A DNA stretch of 64,000 nucleotides from Xanthostigma xanthostigma (Eukaryota > Arthropoda > Insecta > Raphidioptera > Raphidiidae). This document shows, one piece after another, positions 32,991 through 43,139 of this stretch (position 1 is the first letter of the stretch; each line of letters opens with the position of its first letter). The stretch is taken from contig OY754465.1 of NCBI GenBank assembly GCA_963575645.1, positions 4,464,001-4,528,000 of the forward strand, in the 5' to 3' direction. The notes beneath the pieces were generated by a model. That model ran no database searches, was not told where the DNA came from, and was given only the letters and a program-made list of their open reading frames with translations. A program made the translations under genes and the position numbers.

Positions 32991-33905
32991 ATTAATTCAA
33001 TAATTACAGATAAATATCGAGATGGTTCCCTATTCAAGGCCATGACCGAATGCCTGTCAAGCTTCTGTGCTCAAAATTTGCTTACCTTATCCTAATGTCC
33101 TTAAAATTCCTTCATTCGCCCATTGCTATTAATCAAGTGGAAGTTTAAAAACGTAGAAAAAAATGGGAAGTGTGATAGAAGGAAAATAGTAATGGTGCGA
33201 ATGGCGTCTGTTATAAAGTCGAGAAACGGACGTTAAACGCTTTATTATAAATAATATTAATTCAATAATTCCAGATAAATATCGAGATGGTTCCCTATTA
33301 AAGGCCATGACCGAATGCCTGTCAAGCTCCTGTGCTCAAAATTTGCTTACCTTATCCTAATGCCTTAAAATTCCTTCATTCGCCCATTGCTGTTATTTAA
33401 GTGGAAGTTTAAAAACGTAGAAAATAACGGGAAGTGTGATAGAAGGAAAATAGTAATGGTGCGAATGGCGTCTGTTATAAAGTCGAGAAACGGACGTTAA
33501 ACGCTTTATTATAAATAATATTAATTCAATAATTCCAGATAAATATCGAGATGGTTCCCTATTAAAGGCCATGACCGAATGCCTGTCAAGCTCCTGTGCT
33601 CAAAATTTGCTTACCTTATCCTAATGCCTTAAAATTCCTTCATTCGCCCATTGCTGTTATTTAAGTGGAAGTTTAAAAACGTAGAAAATAACGGGAAGTG
33701 TGATAGAAGGAAAATAGTAATGGTGTGAATCGCGTCTGTTATAAAGTCCATGTCCTTAACATTCCTTCATTCGCCAATTGCTATTAATAAAGTGGAAGTT
33801 TAAAAACGTAGAAAAAAACGGGAAGTGTGATAGAAGGAAAGTAGTAATGGTGCGAATGGCGTCTGTTATAAAATCGAGAAACGGACGTTAAACGCATTAT
33901 TGTTA
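32742..33905. repeat. 264 bp satellite made from SINE 3' portions
   Basis: The SINE 3' segment is repeated head-to-tail, with AGATAAATATCGAGATGG beginning at 32742 (variant), 33008, 33273 and 33537, a period of 264-266 bp. A partial fifth unit runs from about 33750 to 33905. The joints lie in the ATT-rich tail. Units at 33273 and 33537 are nearly identical, indicating recent local amplification. Confidence 0.9.
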
Positions 33906-33909
33906 TCTA

Positions 33910-34905
33910 TCCTAAGAAAGAAAATGCAGAAAAAAATTTGACATAAACGTTTTTCACCTTTTGGTCACAGATATACATTCGGCACAAAATTTATGAAATT
34001 ATTCTCCACCAGTTCCATACATTCTGAATAGATGGAAGAGGATGGAAGGATGGGATGAGGAGAGATACATTGAGGCGAGATATTCGCAGACGTGTTAGTG
34101 CAGTAGCAGCAGCAGCTATCGGCCATGCATACCTCATAGAGAGACTCCTCTCCCTTGCCTTGCGGCTCTTCTATTTTACCAGTAATGTATTGGCTCACGA
34201 TCTCATTCCAGTAGGTATTCTCTCAACAGAGCTTGTCGTCCTTCCATAGATCGCGCAACTATCGCCTGCATACATACGTATGTACGTACGTATGTACGTA
34301 CATGGTGTTTGTATTGAAACGATCGACTAGCTACGTATTTATTGCTCCATTAAGGCTTCGTTTAAATCATACCGAACTATAACTGAGAGATGATACTCTC
34401 TCTGCGTCATCTCACTCCATTTCATTGTCGTCTTCGACCCGCCACCTTCGTGTACGTACTACGTAGCTTCTCTCAATTCGTATAACTTAGCGTAATAGTT
34501 AACCCTTTAAAGGGGCTAAGTACTCTAGAGCACCCGAAAAATACCCTGTTTTTTTGAGATTTTTTGGGATTGTTTGAAAAAAACTACATACATTGAAATG
34601 AATACTGTATTAGAACTTTTAAGAAGGTAATGACATTAAAAAAAAAATTGGACCACGTATGAGCCTATATATTGGTGAGTTAAAAAATCCTTGCAGAAAG
34701 TACTAAAATAGTTGGCAAAACCAAAAGTGCACATCCCGCAAGTTTTCCACTGTATGATAAAAAAATAACAATTAAAAAATATTTTTAATAAATTTAAAAA
34801 GATTTAAAAATTTAAAGAAATAAATAATTAAAAATTGAAAAAATATTTTTTTTTAAGTTTGCAAAAATAAAAAAAATTAAGAACTATACATAATATAATA
34901 TATAA
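33910..34905. other. Intergenic stretch with TACG/TACA microsatellite
   Basis: TACATACGTATGTACGTACG at about 34268 is self-complementary and is echoed at about 35300. 34600-34900 is extremely A+T rich. No gene recognised. Confidence 0.45.
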
Positions 34906-34910
34906 TTAAT

Positions 34911-35040
34911 ATCAAGTGGAATAAAATAAAACAAAATAAAAAGAAAAAAAAAAGAAAAATGTCAATGATACCGTAAGGAATCGAACCCAGGACCTTGCCC
35001 TTGGGAATCCAACGGCATAACCATTACGCCACGGCTGCCT
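34911..35040 (-). mobile_element. tRNA-derived SINE (second tRNA type)
   Basis: Minus strand head (34967-35040): GGCAGCCGTGGCGTAATGGT and CTGGGTTCGATTCCTTACGG are good A and B boxes. The body continues to TTTTATTCCACTTGATATT, which also follows the tRNA-like head at 40833-40903. The 220 bp upstream of both heads (35045-35270, inverted at 40655-40830) also match, so both copies sit in a larger shared unit. Confidence 0.7.
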
Positions 35041-35789
35041 AATACGTGTAGTGGTGTTATCACGGTATACAAGTGTAGCACTTGTTTTATGGATTACACT
35101 ATATTTTCACAGCAATTATTATATTGTTTTTAAACTATATTAGCTGTCAAAAATAATAAAAAATAAAACTGTTTATAAAAATTAAACTACTGAACACATT
35201 TTAGTGAATTTAAATAGGGTTCTGGTCTGATAGTAAACAAAGTGAATAAAATATAACCCAAGGCAATCCGACCAAAATTGCGATCTGTAGAGTCGTGACG
35301 TACGTACGTACATACGTACAGACCAACCGACAACTGCTGTTTGTGATTTTCAAATACAATTTTAATAGTATTTATGAACTCAAATTGATTTAAAAATGGT
35401 TCTATTTTATAGATTAGAATCTCCTCTTTTCAAAAAGCTTCAATTTGAATGGATTTCGTGTGAAATTAACTTAAATATAACTTCTTATATGAACGAAAGT
35501 CAGCTCTGACGCACAAAGCGATAATAAAGCACACACCGCTAGTTTAGCGGTATGTGCAATTAATTTAGCTTTGGAAATTTTGTTCCAGATTGCTTCATGG
35601 CGGCTATGGAATGTACGGAGGGCAGAGGTGGATTTCCTGCAAGGATTTTTTTCAAGAGGAACAATTCAGCCGTACATTATTTTCGTGTAACTTTAACTAT
35701 TCCCGCAGTGGACGGGTCGTGGATGCTTTCAAGAGGCACGACTTTTTCCGACTTAGTTGACGAATATCACCATAACTTTAGCTAATTTA

Positions 35790-35949
35790 CACATAATGTA
35801 CTTAATATATAGCCTATGTTGGTCAGGAGTAATGTACCTTTCAAACAATAAAAGATTTTTTTAAATAGGTGCAGTGGTTCCGGAGATTACCTTCTACATA
35901 CACACAAACTCACAAAAATTGCTCTCTCTGTTTATAATATTAGTATAGA
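35790..35949 (-). mobile_element. Helitron-like 5' end fragment
   Basis: Minus strand begins TCTATACTAATATTATAAAC after an A, then TAATCTCCGGAACCACTGCA and ACATAGGCTATATATTAAG. This is the layout of the widespread insect Helitron-like repeats starting with TCTATACTAATAT. The 3' end is missing. Confidence 0.5.
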
Positions 35950-36584
35950 TGTTTTTTTGCTCTCCAAATTTTTGTTGCAGAAATGAAAGGACTTTTTTTT
36001 TGCTCTCCAAATTTTTGGCGCACGGTCAAATTTTTATCAGCAATGTGGCCCGACGACCAATAGATTTGCCCGCCCCTGGTCTAAACTAATAGAGAGTAGA
36101 GATATGAATTTGCGCTTAGGTCTAATCAATTCAGCGTACCTTTTTCTATAATCTGGGAAATTTTTATATTTCTCCAAATATCGTAAATATCCCCATGTTT
36201 TCATGCGTTTTGTAATTTTGCAACTTTTTTAGACACTAAACGATTTTTGGGCCGTTTTATATTAATCGAACTTATAGAAAAAGTCAAGTTTTGCGTATTT
36301 CTATGTGCGCAATCAGGCGATAAATTCGCATTGGTGTGTCTGGACCTGATCGCAACCATGATCACCACCGCGGCCGCTACCGCCACCGTCTGTGAAAACC
36401 TTTAAATAATTTTTCATTAAACTGACATTTAGAAGAAAATGGAAATATGATTGTTTCTGCGAATGTATTGATATCGTATTCCATAAAATGCTTCTATGGG
36501 AACCATTTTTGCACTTGTGTATTTCACTGTAAATAGTGTCCGACGCAAACTGCAGGACAAAGGACGATTAAATGCTGGACAGTG

Positions 36585-36661
36585 AGGATGGGTACCGGGA
36601 ATGATGGCGGTGCTATTGGAAGGTTGGCAATGTGTTGGCCGACGAACTTAGTGAAATGTAG
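36585..36661 (+). pseudogene. RNase H remnant of a LINE (tentative)
   Basis: The plus strand reads WVPG (from about 36588) in one frame, and GNVLADELSEM then stop (36626-36661) in another. RNase H domains of LINEs have a WVPGH...GNExADELA arrangement at this spacing, so this looks like a frameshifted remnant. No further conserved blocks could be read on either side, hence low confidence. Confidence 0.35.
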
Positions 36662-36969
36662 TAGTTTCTCTCTAAAAGCGATCATAGATCATTGGCCGTA
36701 ATGGCGCAATGAATCTCAACGTGTCCACAGTGATCAAATATAATCCTTAGAAACTCGGATGCCATTTGTTATGAAGGACGTCTAACGCCAATGCGACGTT
36801 ATACGTAACTAAGAAACAGAACCGTTTCGTACAGTCGGTAATATATTGGACCGGGCAGCCTCGCGCACATGGAATCTGTATCTTTCATAATAACGCATAA
36901 CTTTGTTACAGGACCGAACTGCGCCTGCCACAGCCTCGTTGTTAATTCAAATACTTTGTTTACGATTGA

Positions 36970-37870
36970 GAATATAAAGATTGGAAACACTACTGGCAGA
37001 GCCGGATTAACCCTGTCCGGGCCCCTAGGCAATGCAATCAGGTCTTTTCAAGTTGATGAAGGGATGTGAGTAACTTCCAGATGATCGGCTCCAGGCATCC
37101 TGTTACTTCAATGTCTTATGTGATATTGTAACAACATGATTACTTTGACTAGATGCTGCAGCATCGCCTTACCTGACGCGTTAGCTTTATTGAAATGGTC
37201 TTAATGAACAGGTTATAGATAATTGATGATCCAGGTTTTTCGATGGGTCAGGAAAGAGAAATGAGACGTGACGTAGTGATTTTAAATTTTATCTTGTTAA
37301 ATGCAACAAATTACAATAAACAACGAAAGAAAAAAATATTTTTGTTGGGAAATTTCATACAAATTTTCAAATAAAACTTTCGTTCAATGAAAAGTTTTTT
37401 TTCTTGGTGCGTGCGGGGCCCCTAGGCAGTTGCCTCTTCTTGATAAATCCGGAACTGACTACTGGGACTTCTGCTAGCCGGCAGGCTGGGTACGAGGCTC
37501 GAAATACGTCACTGTGGACTCACCTGCCTGTTCACAAGATAAATTTTAAAATTAGAACAGGAGCTATTTTTCTTGCTAGGTTCTCTGCTTGCTTTGAGCA
37601 AGAAGCAATCAAGAAGCAGTATATTGTCACGTGGGCGACATAAACAAACGCCCACAAATCAACATGACGTCAGACAACAGACACGTTTTGCTCTGTGTTT
37701 AGATTTGAACTGTCACTGCACGCGCACCAGATCTATCCACAAAACAAGCTTGAAAGACGTCTCGTGTGATGCGAGCACATAAAAGCAATTGAGAAAACCA
37801 GCATTAGAAAACTAGTAGGCAAATCTAGCAAGGAATCTAGCGGCAAATCCAGCCTCGTGTGCAGCGACCT
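36970..37870 (+). mobile_element. Harbinger-like MITE interrupted by a hAT element
   Basis: ATTGGAAACACTACTGG (to 36996) aligns with CTAGAAACGCTGCTAGG near the left end of the complete copy at 9022, and GACTTCTGCTAGCCGGC (37466 on) with the bases that follow there. The right end (CCTCGTGTGCAGCGACCT) is at about 37870. The outermost left end is eroded. The gap, 36997-37457, is a hAT element with its TSD. Confidence 0.8.
36997..37457 (+). mobile_element. hAT element with GGCCCCTAGGCA motif, copy 1, perfect TSD
   Basis: 461 bp, ends CAGAGCCGGATTAACC and the complement of CAGTTCCGGATTTATC. It is flanked by ACTACTGG at 36989-36996 and 37458-37465 (perfect 8 bp). GGGCCCCTAGGCA occurs near both ends as a subterminal repeat. 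Second copy at 55999-56453. No transposase coding. Confidence 0.93.
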
Positions 37871-37944
37871 GAAGAATGTAAATACATTGGCAGAATCACA
37901 GGAATAAATTAAATGAATTAAACTTCTATTAATGTAGATTGTTG

Positions 37945-38203
37945 AATAGATAGATAGATAGATCGATTTATTTCGAGAATAGCATAAAAGCTGTGAAATA
38001 TGTCAATATACATTACATAAATAATAATTAAAATACAGATAAAATTAGAACTCGTCAATATAATAAAGACATTTTTCTATTAAATATTTTTTCAATTGTC
38101 TTTTAAAAGGTGATAGAGGCAGGTCTTTAATTTCACTCGGAACTTCGAAAAAATGTCAACTAAATTAAAATTTACATTATTTCGATACATAGAGGATTTT
38201 GGC
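37945..38203 (-). pseudogene. LINE 3' end with (TCTA)n tail, nested
   Basis: Minus strand: EVPSEIKDLPLSPFKRQLKK then YLIEKCLYYIDEF and stop, the C-terminal end of a LINE reverse transcriptase. It has the same LIEKCLY ending and (TCTA)n tail (37947-37962) as the 18 kb piece. It interrupts the left arm of the hammerhead palindrome, so it is the younger insertion. Confidence 0.8.
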
Positions 38204-38234
38204 AATTCCAAAAATTAGATTTTTTCTTTTTATA

Positions 38235-38277
38235 AAAGTTGAGCGCTTTCGGGATTATCTCCCATCATCAGAACCTG
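38235..38277 (-). ncRNA. Type-I hammerhead ribozyme motif
   Basis: Minus strand: CTGATGA (38265-38271), stem II GGGA-GATAA-TCCC, GAAA, then AGCGCT (self-complementary stem III) and C at the cleavage position. Stem I pairs AGGUU with AACUU next to the core, 5 bp including one G-U. Every core base is conserved. Confidence 0.75.
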
Positions 38278-38314
38278 AAATTTTTATTTAACGTCTGTAA
38301 TTATAGGAAAAAAA

Positions 38315-38360
38315 ATAGATTCTGATGATGAGAGATAATCCCGAAAGCGCTCAATTTTTA
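38315..38360 (+). ncRNA. Type-I hammerhead ribozyme motif
   Basis: Plus strand: CTGATGA (38322-38328), stem II GAGA-GATAA-TCCC with one mismatch, GAAA (38343-38346), AGCGCT stem III and C (38352). Stem I pairs AGAUU with AAUUU. It differs from its partner at 38235-38277 in stem I, where a G-C pair is replaced by A-U. Confidence 0.7.
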
Positions 38361-38440
38361 TAAAAAGAAAAAATCTAATTTTTGGGATTGTTTTATTCAA
38401 CAACCTACATTATTACAAACATCCAAATTCATCGTCAAGG

Positions 38441-38918
38441 TGCTACATAGCTATTTGTGTTCGCTATTGGGTGTTTGTTGTATTTGGCAAAATATATGAC
38501 GTTCAAGACAAACATGCAAATAGAGGCAAATACGACCATCCACACATAGCAGTCAAATAACAAACACACAAACATTTGGCAGCAGAACACAAGGTTCAAA
38601 ATTCCAGGAATTTTAGCACTGTTTCATTGTCCCAATTCATTTTCAATAGTAATTGTTCCAGTTCTCGCTCACAGCACAGACACAAAAATGTGCTTCTGAA
38701 TATGGCTATTGTGTGGATGATTTATTTGCGTATTTGCCTATTTGACTCCTTTGATGTGCCTCAAAAAACCGACAAGCGCACGGTAACGCGTATTTGGTAT
38801 TGGCCTTATTTGTCAATTAGGCAAATAAGTGCAACACTTTGTCAAATAGACTGTCCACACTTGGTAATTGTTTGCCAAATATGCCAAATACACAAATACA
38901 AATAGCCATGTGAAGTGC
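38441..38918. mobile_element. TIR element (CACTTCACATGG ends), uninterrupted copy
   Basis: Aligns with 6197-6907 but lacks the LINE tail there. The left end is worn (TGCTACATAGCTATTTG); the right end CAAATAGCCATGTGAAGTG is intact. Subterminal CAAATAG repeats at 38815-38880. Confidence 0.75.
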
Positions 38919-38919
38919 C

Positions 38920-39316
38920 GGCAACACACCTTTCAAGAATTACGCTTCTGTTTAATTTTATTTGCAGTAAACGCCAGCCCTGTGTTTTAGGTCGCTATCG
39001 TTAGGAACAGACACGTGGTGGCAGCTGACCGAATAGTTTCTTAGTTGCGTCGTCAACTAATAGCAACTCCTTTTATTTATGTTCGGACGATTTTCTTAAC
39101 GGAATGTCTTGACGATAATGTTATCTTACGTGAATAAAAACAGGATGTTCGTAAAATATTAAAACGCAGTATAGTAAATATGGCAATATCAATTTTATTG
39201 TTAGTTATTAGGAAAGTTGCTGTAACTATATTAAGTATTTTATCGAGGTAAAGAGAACTTTAACAATATTTTCTAAAAAAATGTATTTGTCCTCGAAGTT
39301 TTTACTGAGCTCCAAA
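38920..39316. other. Intergenic stretch
   Basis: No gene, repeat or RNA recognised. Confidence 0.4.
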
Positions 39317-39570
39317 TCTATACTAATATTTAAAGCTGAAGAGTTTGTTTGTTTGTTTGGTTGAACGCACTAATCTCAGAAACTACTGGTTCGAATTGAA
39401 TAAAAATTTTTTTGTTGGATAGCCCATTTATCGAGGAAGGCTATAGGCTATATAATATCACGCTGCGACCAATTGGAGCGGAGCATCAATGAAAAATGTT
39501 GCAAGATGTATCTCATAATTTGTCCCTCCGACAAATATCAGGTGAAATGCTCTAACTAAATATTGCAACA
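39317..39570 (+). mobile_element. Helitron-like element, 5' half
   Basis: Starts TCTATACTAATATTTAAAGC after an A. It runs through GAACGCACTAATCTCAG and GGAAGGCTATAGGCTATAT, then stops where an inverted complete copy begins (39571). Confidence 0.65.
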
Positions 39571-40294
39571 CTAGCGGTCCCGCCCGGTTTCACCCGGGTG
39601 CAAAAGAACGAATGGGGAAGGAAGGGACATGAGTACGCACATTCATCTTAGTTTACCGAGATGAATGTTGTGTCCAAACTTCATAATGATCGGCGTTACC
39701 GTTTAAAAGTTTTTGTCGTTAAAAAGCAGTAGGTATTTATACTTTTTTTACCTAATAATAATAAATATTTAATTGAAAACACTGTAGGAAAATTATTTTT
39801 ATATAGGTGCCTAATGCCTATAGTTGTGATAGTTTTCAAATGATCTATTAATTAGATTTATTTAATTTTAATTAGTCGTAATAAAATTTTAAAAAATTGA
39901 AATGTAAGCCTTAGAAGAAAGCTATGTAGTAAATAAAAAAATATAAAAAACATTTTCGCCGACTTGGGGCTTGAACCCTAGACCCTGGCATTAAGAGTCT
40001 CTACCGATTGGGTTATCCGAGCTTCTTGTACTCTAGGCGCGCTAATATTGCAATACTTAGCACCTGATAATATTTGTCGGACGGACTAATTTTGAGACAT
40101 CTTGCAACATTTTTCATTTATGTTCCGCTCCAATTGGTCGTAGCCTAATATTATATAGCCTATAGCCTTCCTCGATAAATGGGCTATCCAACAAAAAAAA
40201 AATTTTCAATTCGAACCAGTAGTTTCTGAGATTAGCGCGTTGAAACAAACAAACAAACAAACAATCTCTTCAGCTTTATATATATTAGTATAGA
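39571..40294 (-). mobile_element. Helitron-like element carrying a tRNA-Lys SINE
   Basis: Minus strand: 5' TCTATACTAATATATATAAA preceded by A (plus strand T at 40295), 3' end ...GGGCGGGACCGCTAG at 39571 followed by T. TC at the start, CTAG at the end, insertion between A and T and a GC-rich hairpin just before the 3' end (CCCGG/CCGGG type) are Helitron hallmarks. The middle holds a tRNA-Lys-derived SINE (39747-40025). Non-autonomous: no Rep/helicase. Confidence 0.72.
39747..40025 (-). mobile_element. tRNA-Lys-derived SINE, copy 1
   Basis: Minus strand head (39958-40025): GCTCGGATAACCCAATCGGT, anticodon region GACTCTTAATG (CTT) and B box AGGGTTCAAGCCCC. The AT-rich body with CTACAGTGTTTTCAATTAAA ends in an ATT-rich tail. 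Clear similarity to tRNA-Lys(CTT) genes. Confidence 0.75.
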
Positions 40295-40314
40295 TTAGCG
40301 CCTCACATTCACAA

Positions 40315-40565
40315 GCCCGGGTAGCTCAGTCGGTAGAGCATGAGACTCTTAAGGGGTCATGGGTTCAAGCCCCACGTCAGCGAATATATTTTTATTTTTT
40401 TTTATTTTCTACATTGCTTTCTTCTAAGGCATACATTTCAATTTTTTAAAATTTTATTACGACTAATTAAAATTAAATAAATCTAATTAATAGCTCATTT
40501 AAAAACTGTTACAACTATAGGTACCTATATAAAAATAATTTTCCTACAGTGTTTTCAATTATATA
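40315..40565 (+). mobile_element. tRNA-Lys-derived SINE, copy 2
   Basis: Head 40315-40382: GCCCGGGTAGCTCAGTCGGT then AGAGCATGAGACTCTTAAGG and GGGTTCAAGCCCCACG, almost a full tRNA-Lys(CTT), with anticodon at 40348-40350. About four bases are missing 3' of the anticodon and the acceptor stem does not close, so it is not a functional tRNA. The body is the reverse of 39747-39958. Confidence 0.78.
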
Positions 40566-40648
40566 TTCATATTAACCAGTAGTTCCTGAGATTAGCGCGT
40601 TCAACCAAACAAACAAACAAACTCTTCAGCTTTATATATTAGTATAGA
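40566..40648 (-). mobile_element. Helitron-like 5' end fragment
   Basis: Minus strand TCTATACTAATATATAAAGC then GAACGCGCTAATCTCAGG. It adjoins SINE copy 2, so this is another Helitron-like copy with the SINE in the opposite orientation. Confidence 0.6.
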
Positions 40649-40832
40649 TTCACTTTGTTTACTATCAGACCAGAACCCCATTTAAATTCACTGGAATGTG
40701 TTCATTTTTAGAAACAGTTTTATTTTTTATTATTTTGGACAGGCTCTAATAGTTCAAAAAAAAAACAATATATTTATTGTAGTAAATTACCGCAGAATAA
40801 GTGCTATACAACGATAAGAGCGGAACAGTACA

Positions 40833-40980
40833 AGAGCGCTTTGGCTTAGTGGATAAGGCGTTAGTTTAGTAATGACAAGGTACCGGGTTAGATTCTTGTC
40901 GACATCTTTAAATTTTACATTTTTTTCTATTCCATTTTATTCCACTTGATTATTGTATTTCGCATATATTTTTTTTAATT
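40833..40980 (+). mobile_element. tRNA-Arg-like SINE
   Basis: Head 40833-40903: GGCTTAGTGGATAAGGCG is close to tRNA-Arg D-arm sequence, and the B box is CCGGGTTAGATTC. The body TTCCATTTTATTCCACTTGA is shared with 34911-35040. Confidence 0.65.
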
Positions 40981-40981
40981 G

Positions 40982-41240
40982 TTTTTTGACGTGATAACGT
41001 CTTATAAATTGATGAAACATCGGCTGCATGCACGAAAAAGTGTAACGTTCCGAAAAGTGTCACGTTCCGCCTGACCCTGTGCGTGCAAGCAAGAGCGCAG
41101 TATAAGCGATAGAGAGTCGGTAAAAATATAGTTTGACAGCTACTAAAATTTAGGTTATGTATTATTAAATATGATATTCGAGCGGAATACGGTATCACGT
41201 AAAACTATCGTCCGTAAATCGACTTTACAGACAACCAATT
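40982..41240 (+). mobile_element. ACGTGATAACGT-ended repeat, copy 3 (short)
   Basis: The most compact copy: TTTTTTGACGTGATAACGTC to GACTTTACAGACAACC, 259 bp, with GCCTGACCCTGTGCGTGCAA and CGGAATACGGTATCACGTAA inside. Confidence 0.75.
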
Positions 41241-41702
41241 TTTTTTTTTAATCAATTTTTTCAATTTTCTTTATACAGTTAAAAACTTGCGAGATGTGCA
41301 TTTTTGAATTTTGAGCGAACAAATATTTTACTTGGGCGACTTTGTCTTGAGATCTCAGATATACTTAAGACGCCAACGTGAATTAAACTGAACACTAACA
41401 ATCCGAACGCGACATAAGTATTATATCTAACTGTAAGTTGTTCTAAACAGTCGAGTATCGCAACACAGCGCGATGATTTATAGAGATGCGACGTGTGCAG
41501 AGATCTATCCTAACTATCCGTACCTTTGCACACTCATTTCTTCTCATTCATTAATATATTATGTTTCTTACGTGTATAATTACTTGCTAATATTGTATAA
41601 ATTACCATTTATAATGCTCATATCTAATTTCCGTTATGTAGTTCATGGAATAGTTGACTCCCAGTGTAACTACAGACAGCTGAAGTAACTTATTAATACA
41701 GA

Positions 41703-42310
41703 ACTAGTGTGACCTGTGCGAATTATTCGCACTAAATAAGTATAATAATTATCACTTTACAAAATTATTTTTTAAATATGATTGCGGGTATTCAATTCGT
41801 TTCTAATTTTGCACACTGCTTATAACGTTCTTCTTTTTGTTGTATTACAATATGAAGCTCAGATGACAGATCGAAGAAATATTTTACTAAAATTGTCATA
41901 TAGAGGAGCAAGTAGCAAAAGCGTTGAGCTAAGCCGTCAGATGGCATCATGCAGCATTGCTGTGACGTTGTTCAGCGTTGCTCGCTGTTTCAAAATTAAA
42001 ACCGTCAGATGGCAGTGTACAGTATTGTGTCTGTTGTATTACAATATGAAGGTCAGATGACAAATCGAAGTGTTGACGTTGTTTCAAAATTAAAGCCGTT
42101 AGATGGCAGACGTTGTTCAGCGTTGCTGTATTTTAATTAATTTACAAAAACAAAAGCAATAATAATTTTTTTAGTTGTCGATGTCAGTAGAGCAAGCAAT
42201 TATCTGTAAAATGATATATAATTTATGTGGAGAAATTGTGTGGTTTTTTCTAAAAAGGGAGGCAAACATCTTTAACCTTATCGTATTAAATATTAATATA
42301 CATATATGAT
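41703..42310 (+). mobile_element. 600 bp interspersed repeat with conserved small frame, copy 3
   Basis: Aligns with 12568-13167 and 23171-23768. The frame at 41782-42060 begins MRVFNSFLI and stays open for 92 codons with the same end as copy 2. Confidence 0.7.
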
Positions 42311-42454
42311 GAGTTTTAAGTTGATTCTTTTTTTTAAATATTTCAGGTATCTAACTTTTTCATCATAATCTCAAAAATGAAAGAAGAACGGCTTTTTAAG
42401 TTTTATTAAATTTTGTCAAATTTTGAGGTCGGTCTTAGCGTTATGCTGTGTCAC

Positions 42455-42730
42455 GTGCTAATCTCAAGAACTACTGGTTCGAATTGAATTTTTTTTTGTT
42501 GGATAGTCCATTTATCGAGGAAGGCTATAGGCTATATAGTATCACGCAACAACCAATAGGAGCGGAGCATCAATGAAAAATATAACTTATTTGTCCGTCC
42601 GACAAAAACTTTTGAACGGTAACTCCGATCATCATGAAATTTAGACACAACATGCATCTCGGTAAACTAAGATTAACGTACGTACTCATGTCCCTCCGTC
42701 CCATTCGTTCTTTTGCACCCGGGTGTAAAC
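42455..42730 (+). mobile_element. Helitron-like element without SINE, truncated both ends
   Basis: GTGCTAATCTCAAGAACTAC, GGAAGGCTATAGGCTATAT, GTCCGTCCGACAAAAAC and TTTTGCACCCGGGTG in family order. The terminal TC and CTAG are lost. Confidence 0.65.
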
Positions 42731-42739
42731 TCAACGTTC

Positions 42740-43135
42740 AGAACAGTCTTAAATTTAATGATACCGAAATTTAGGAATTTGTCAAAAACTTAAAACCAAA
42801 ATGCTTTACTATTCAACACTATTTTTGGATGGATTATAATAATATTTTTTTTGTAGATGGAAACGCTGTTCCAGTAATTCAGTATTTGTTGTTTGGTGCC
42901 ACTTACGTTGTGTGTATTGTGTATACTGTGCGAGGAGGCAAGCACTCCGGTTGGGGACGGGAGACGTCAGATCGGGGCCGGGGTCCGCTTGGCCAGGGAG
43001 AGAATACAGACGGCCGAATTATGAAAATGAGTCGCTGTATAATAGTATACAGTAAGTGAAGCGATCCTGTGATGGTTGCGCGCTGCGCCACCCCTGGATG
43101 CCATTCGACATACAGTGGCGACTCGTCACATCAAA
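42740..43135. other. Intergenic stretch with a GC-rich patch
   Basis: 42930-43110 is G+C rich (GGGGACGGGAGACGTCAGAT, GGGGCCGGGGTCCGC) and contrasts with the AT-rich surroundings. Frames on both strands are open but unrecognised. Confidence 0.35.
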
Positions 43136-43139
43136 AATC

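Larger units (their letters stand above)
37922..38427. mobile_element. Palindromic hammerhead element interrupted by a LINE end
   Basis: The right arm (38332-38427) ends TTCAACAACCTACATTATT. The matching left-arm start is at 37922-37944 (AATGTAGATTGTTGAATA), but the rest of the left arm resumes only at about 38200 (CAATTCCAAAAATTAG), after a LINE 3' end. Two hammerhead motifs face outward near the centre (38235-38277 minus, 38315-38360 plus). Confidence 0.75.

Noticed and set aside
40315-40382. Functional tRNA-Lys(CTT) gene
   Set aside because: Very close to tRNA-Lys, but about four bases are missing after the anticodon, the acceptor stem does not pair, and it continues into a SINE body shared with two other copies.
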